A stretch of DNA of 64,000 bases from PRDV01 sp963710865. GTDB lineage: Bacteria > Babelota > Babeliae > Babelales > Babelaceae. This document shows positions 61,600-64,000 of this stretch, one piece after another (positions within the stretch are counted from its first letter, which is position 1; each line of letters begins with the position of its first letter). Location of the stretch: NCBI GenBank assembly GCA_963710865.1, contig CAVQBR010000002.1, positions 744,001-808,000 of the forward strand. Direction: 5' to 3'. Under the pieces are notes generated by a model. That model was not told the origin of the DNA. It searched no databases and saw nothing but the letters and a program-made list of their open reading frames with translations. A program made the translations under genes and the position numbers.

Positions 61600-64000
61600 C
61601 TATCCATTTCTATGGATATCATCCGAAGCGGCTGTGAGCAGTAATTCGATAGCTTTTTGATTGCCATTTAATCGTGCATAGCCCAAGGGAGTAATGCCAT
61701 CCTTCGTTTGTGATCCTAGCGAAGCCCCTGCATTCAATAATACTTCGAGAGCTTTTACATGACCATTATAAGCAGCATAATGTAATGGAGTATCACCATT
61801 CTTTGTTAGAGAATCTGCTGTGGCTCCGTTGCTCAGTAGGCATATGAGAACCTCTACATGCCCTTTCAAGGCTGCACAATGCAAGGGGGTATCACCATTT
61901 TCATTCTCGATAACGAGAGAGGCCGCTTCTCCAAGAAGGGCTTCGACTGGTTCTCTGTGCCCGTGTAACGCAGCTAAATGCAGGGGAGTAAAGCCATGAA
62001 TAGTTTGAGCTCCTTTGTGTGCTCCTTTGCTTAGCAAGCATGCAATGACTAGAGTATGCCCATTGAGTGCTGCTAGATGTAAGGGCGTAAATGCAGTATC
62101 TGTTTTGATATCTATGGTGGAAGAAGTGTTCAATATCTGTTCAACAACTTCGAGATGTCCCTGGAGAGCAGCATAGTGTAGGGGAGTAACTCGATGGTTT
62201 GTTCTAGCTTCAATAGAACCTTGGCATAGTAATGCTGCAAGGGCTGCTTTATGTCCGTTGAAAGCTGCAAGATGGGCTGGGGTAGTGCCATCATGTGTTG
62301 GTGTGCTCCTTGCACCTCCGGCTAGTAAACATGCTACTACCATAGTATGTCCATTTAATGCCGCATAGTGTAACGGAGTTGCACCATTCTGCCTTGTCTT
62401 GGGTTCTAGAATGGCATTTTTACCCATGAGACATGTTACAATAGCGCTATACCCATTTGCAGCTGCATAATGAAGCGCAGTTTCTCCATTTGTGGTTGCT
62501 GCGTTTACAGAAGCTCCTTTGCTTAATAACCATTCAACGACCTCTAAATGACCTCTTCTTGTTGCAAAATGTAAGGAGGTCAAGTCTTCATTTGATACAG
62601 TATCTACAGTGGTTCCATTCTTGAGGAGGCATAGAACTGCGTCCTTATGGCCATTAAAGGCTGCCAAGTGGAGAGCGGTTATTCCATTCTCAGCTTTGGT
62701 ATCAACCCGAATCCCGTGGCTCAGTAGGCAGGTAAGAGCATCAATCCGATTATTTTGAGCTGCCAGATGTAAAGGAGTAAGGCCTTCATGCGTTGTTGCA
62801 GAGATGTCAGCACCCTTGGCAATGAGAGCGGTAATTGCTGGCATATGACCATTGAAAGCTGCAAAATGCAAAGCAGTAGTGCCATCATTTTTCGTAACAG
62901 CATTTACGTTGGCTCCTTTGTTCAGGAGGAGTTCAAGAGCTCGTGTATTGCTATTTTGAGCTGCCATATGCAGGGAAGTGCCACCCTCATAAGTTTCTGC
63001 TTCTCGGTTCACGCCTTCATTCAGAAGGTATTCAATGGCTGCAACATGACCTTTTTGAGCTGCTAGAAGCAGCGGGGTGCTTCCCATGCGGGCTGTTCTG
63101 GCCTCTAGATTGGCGCCCTTGCCTCGCAGGAATTTAAGAGCTTCGAGGTGTCCATTAAATACTGCAAGGTGTAGAGGGGTAAATCCTTCCTTGGTCATCG
63201 CATTTGGATCAGCCCCATATCGAACGAGACATTCAAGAATAGGTATGTAATTTTGCTCAGCTGCAAAATGTAAAGGGGTAAAGCCATCACGGGTTGTCGT
63301 ATGTGACTTGGCGCCTGTACTTAAAAGATATTCAGAAGCAGCTAAATGACCATTAGCGGCTGCTAAATCAAGAGGGGTGCTACCATCATCTGCAGTGACA
63401 TCTATATAAAGACCTTTGCTGCGAAGGTATTTAAGGGCGCGTACATGGCCGTTCAGGGCTGCAAAGTGCATAAGAGAAAGTCCTTCATATGTTCTCGCAT
63501 GTAGGTCAGCACCTTCCGTCAGGAGATATTCAAGTGAGGCGATATTGCCATTTAACGCTGCCAAGTGTAGGGGTGTAGCTTTTTCCCTCGTAGTGGTGGC
63601 ATATATGTCAGCTCCGCTTCTTAGAAGGCATCCAAGAATTTCTATATGGTCCTTTAAAGCCGCTACATGTAAGGGAGTAGAGCCATCATGTGAAGTGGTG
63701 GTTGCTCGTGCACCCTTACGTAGTAAGCATTTAACTGCTCCTTCATGTCCCTTTAGGGCTGCTGTATGTAATGGGGTTGCACCCTCGTTGGTGTGGGCGT
63801 GTACATCGGCTCCTTTCTTGACGAGATATTCAATAACTTTTACATGACCTCTTTCGGCTGCAAAATGAAGAGGCGTTAATCCCTTCTTCGTTTTAGCATC
63901 GACTTCAGCCCCTCGTTCGAAAAGCTCTTCAAGAATGGCAATTTTCGCTAATATTGTTGCTTTATGGATGGGATCTAGAGCATCGCTTTCTTTGTTTTCT
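61600..64000 (-). CDS. Large ankyrin-repeat protein, N-terminus beyond the right edge
   Basis: The frame stays open from the stop at 61600 to the window edge (at least 800 codons). The first in-window candidate start at 63564 is a TTG inside a repeat and is not a real start. About 24 ankyrin repeats of a very regular type are present (DGxTPLHxAAxNGHxxAxxxLLxxGAxxxxxT); beyond 63564 the frame reads KGLTPLHFAAERGHVKVIEY and GATPLHTAALKGHEGAVKCL. The C-terminus (TPLGYARLNGNQKAIELLLT) is a normal ANK cap. Signal peptide status cannot be seen. Confidence 0.85.
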   Translation of the reverse strand, partial: ENKESDALDPIHKATILAKIAILEELFERGAEVDAKTKKGLTPLHFAAERGHVKVIEYLVKKGADVHAHTNEGATPLHTAALKGHEGAVKCLLRKGARATTTSHDGSTPLHVAALKDHIEILGCLLRSGADIYATTTREKATPLHLAALNGNIASLEYLLTEGADLHARTYEGLSLMHFAALNGHVRALKYLRSKGLYIDVTADDGSTPLDLAAANGHLAASEYLLSTGAKSHTTTRDGFTPLHFAAEQNYIPILECLVRYGADPNAMTKEGFTPLHLAVFNGHLEALKFLRGKGANLEARTARMGSTPLLLAAQKGHVAAIEYLLNEGVNREAETYEGGTSLHMAAQNSNTRALELLLNKGANVNAVTKNDGTTALHFAAFNGHMPAITALIAKGADISATTHEGLTPLHLAAQNNRIDALTCLLSHGIRVDTKAENGITALHLAAFNGHKDAVLCLLKNGTTVDTVSNEDLTSLHFATRRGHLEVVEWLLSKGASVNAATTNGETALHYAAANGYSAIVTCLMGKNAILEPKTRQNGATPLHYAALNGHTMVVACLLAGGARSTPTHDGTTPAHLAAFNGHKAALAALLCQGSIEARTNHRVTPLHYAALQGHLEVVEQILNTSSTIDIKTDTAFTPLHLAALNGHTLVIACLLSKGAHKGAQTIHGFTPLHLAALHGHREPVEALLGEAASLVIENENGDTPLHCAALKGHVEVLICLLSNGATADSLTKNGDTPLHYAAYNGHVKALEVLLNAGASLGSQTKDGITPLGYARLNGNQKAIELLLTAASDDIHRNG

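Noticed and set aside
63562..63564. Start codon of the last ANK gene
   Set aside because: It is a TTG within an ankyrin repeat and the frame stays open to the window edge, so the gene continues beyond 64000.
1..64000. tRNA genes, rRNA genes, insertion sequences with transposase, CRISPR arrays
   Set aside because: I scanned the spacers for cloverleaf T-arms, transposase-like ORFs and regular spacer arrays and found none apart from the tmRNA-type ends at 47444 and 47938.

Overview
The window looks like part of the AT-leaning genome of a host-associated, Gram-negative-type bacterium. Core bacterial genes are present: rpmA, secF, rho, tsaD, smpB, proS, pth, alaS, two Skp/OmpH-like genes and ssrA. 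They lie among very large ankyrin-repeat (ANK) genes that make up roughly 39% of the sequence, and almost all of these start with a Sec signal peptide. Together with the PD-(D/E)XK AAA-ATPases, a HEPN/MNT pair and many decayed copies, this fits an intracellular symbiont of protists. Candidatus Dependentiae (TM6/Babeliae) is my best guess; it is an inference, not a demonstrated assignment.

Layout. 1-7638: the end of one ANK gene, two huge exported ANK genes and an ANK remnant between them. 7785-14553 (minus strand): a tight six-gene operon of three glycosyltransferases and three PP-loop (QueC-like) proteins, all with predicted signal peptides although their families use cytoplasmic nucleotide substrates. 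15387-17309: an exported S9 peptidase. 17334-21293: three tandem 46-codon secreted mini-genes, each with its own promoter and intrinsic terminator, next to and head-to-head with a 7TM-GAF/PAS-degenerate-AAA-HTH regulator; this is a candidate peptide-sensing system. 21385-26357: two ANK genes and a decayed one. 26398-30268: a decayed ORF, MNT/HEPN, rpmA, secF and rho. 30269-36157: three ANK genes and an AAA-ATPase set in duplicated DNA, including a copied rho tail. 36339-40754: tsaD, DUF2062-smpB-proS (4-bp overlaps) and two coupled FKBPs. 40821-46884: two ANK genes, then a truncated ATPase and a truncated ANK gene fused at a breakpoint. 47005-47980: a normal tmRNA gene followed by a second tmRNA-like RNA. 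48008-59306: an exported unknown, a 1265-codon ANK gene, two skp-like genes, pth, an exported Nudix-like protein with a histone-like tail, hdeD and alaS. 59820-64000: palindromic operators, an AAA/DUF4143 ATPase, and an ANK gene running off the right edge.

The most striking item is the RNA at 47583-47938. It keeps the whole tmRNA architecture (closing acceptor stem, long H2, four H-type pseudoknots, T-arm) but has no obvious tag ORF, no encoded CCA, and A3-U70 in place of the alanine-identity G3-U70 pair of the neighbouring ssrA. It appears to have its own promoter and has an intrinsic terminator. The second is the set of three secreted mini-peptides beside a membrane-bound one-component regulator. 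The third is the export signal on a whole operon of nucleotide-dependent enzymes. Promoters recognisable here repeatedly show a -35/-10 spacing of exactly 16 bp.
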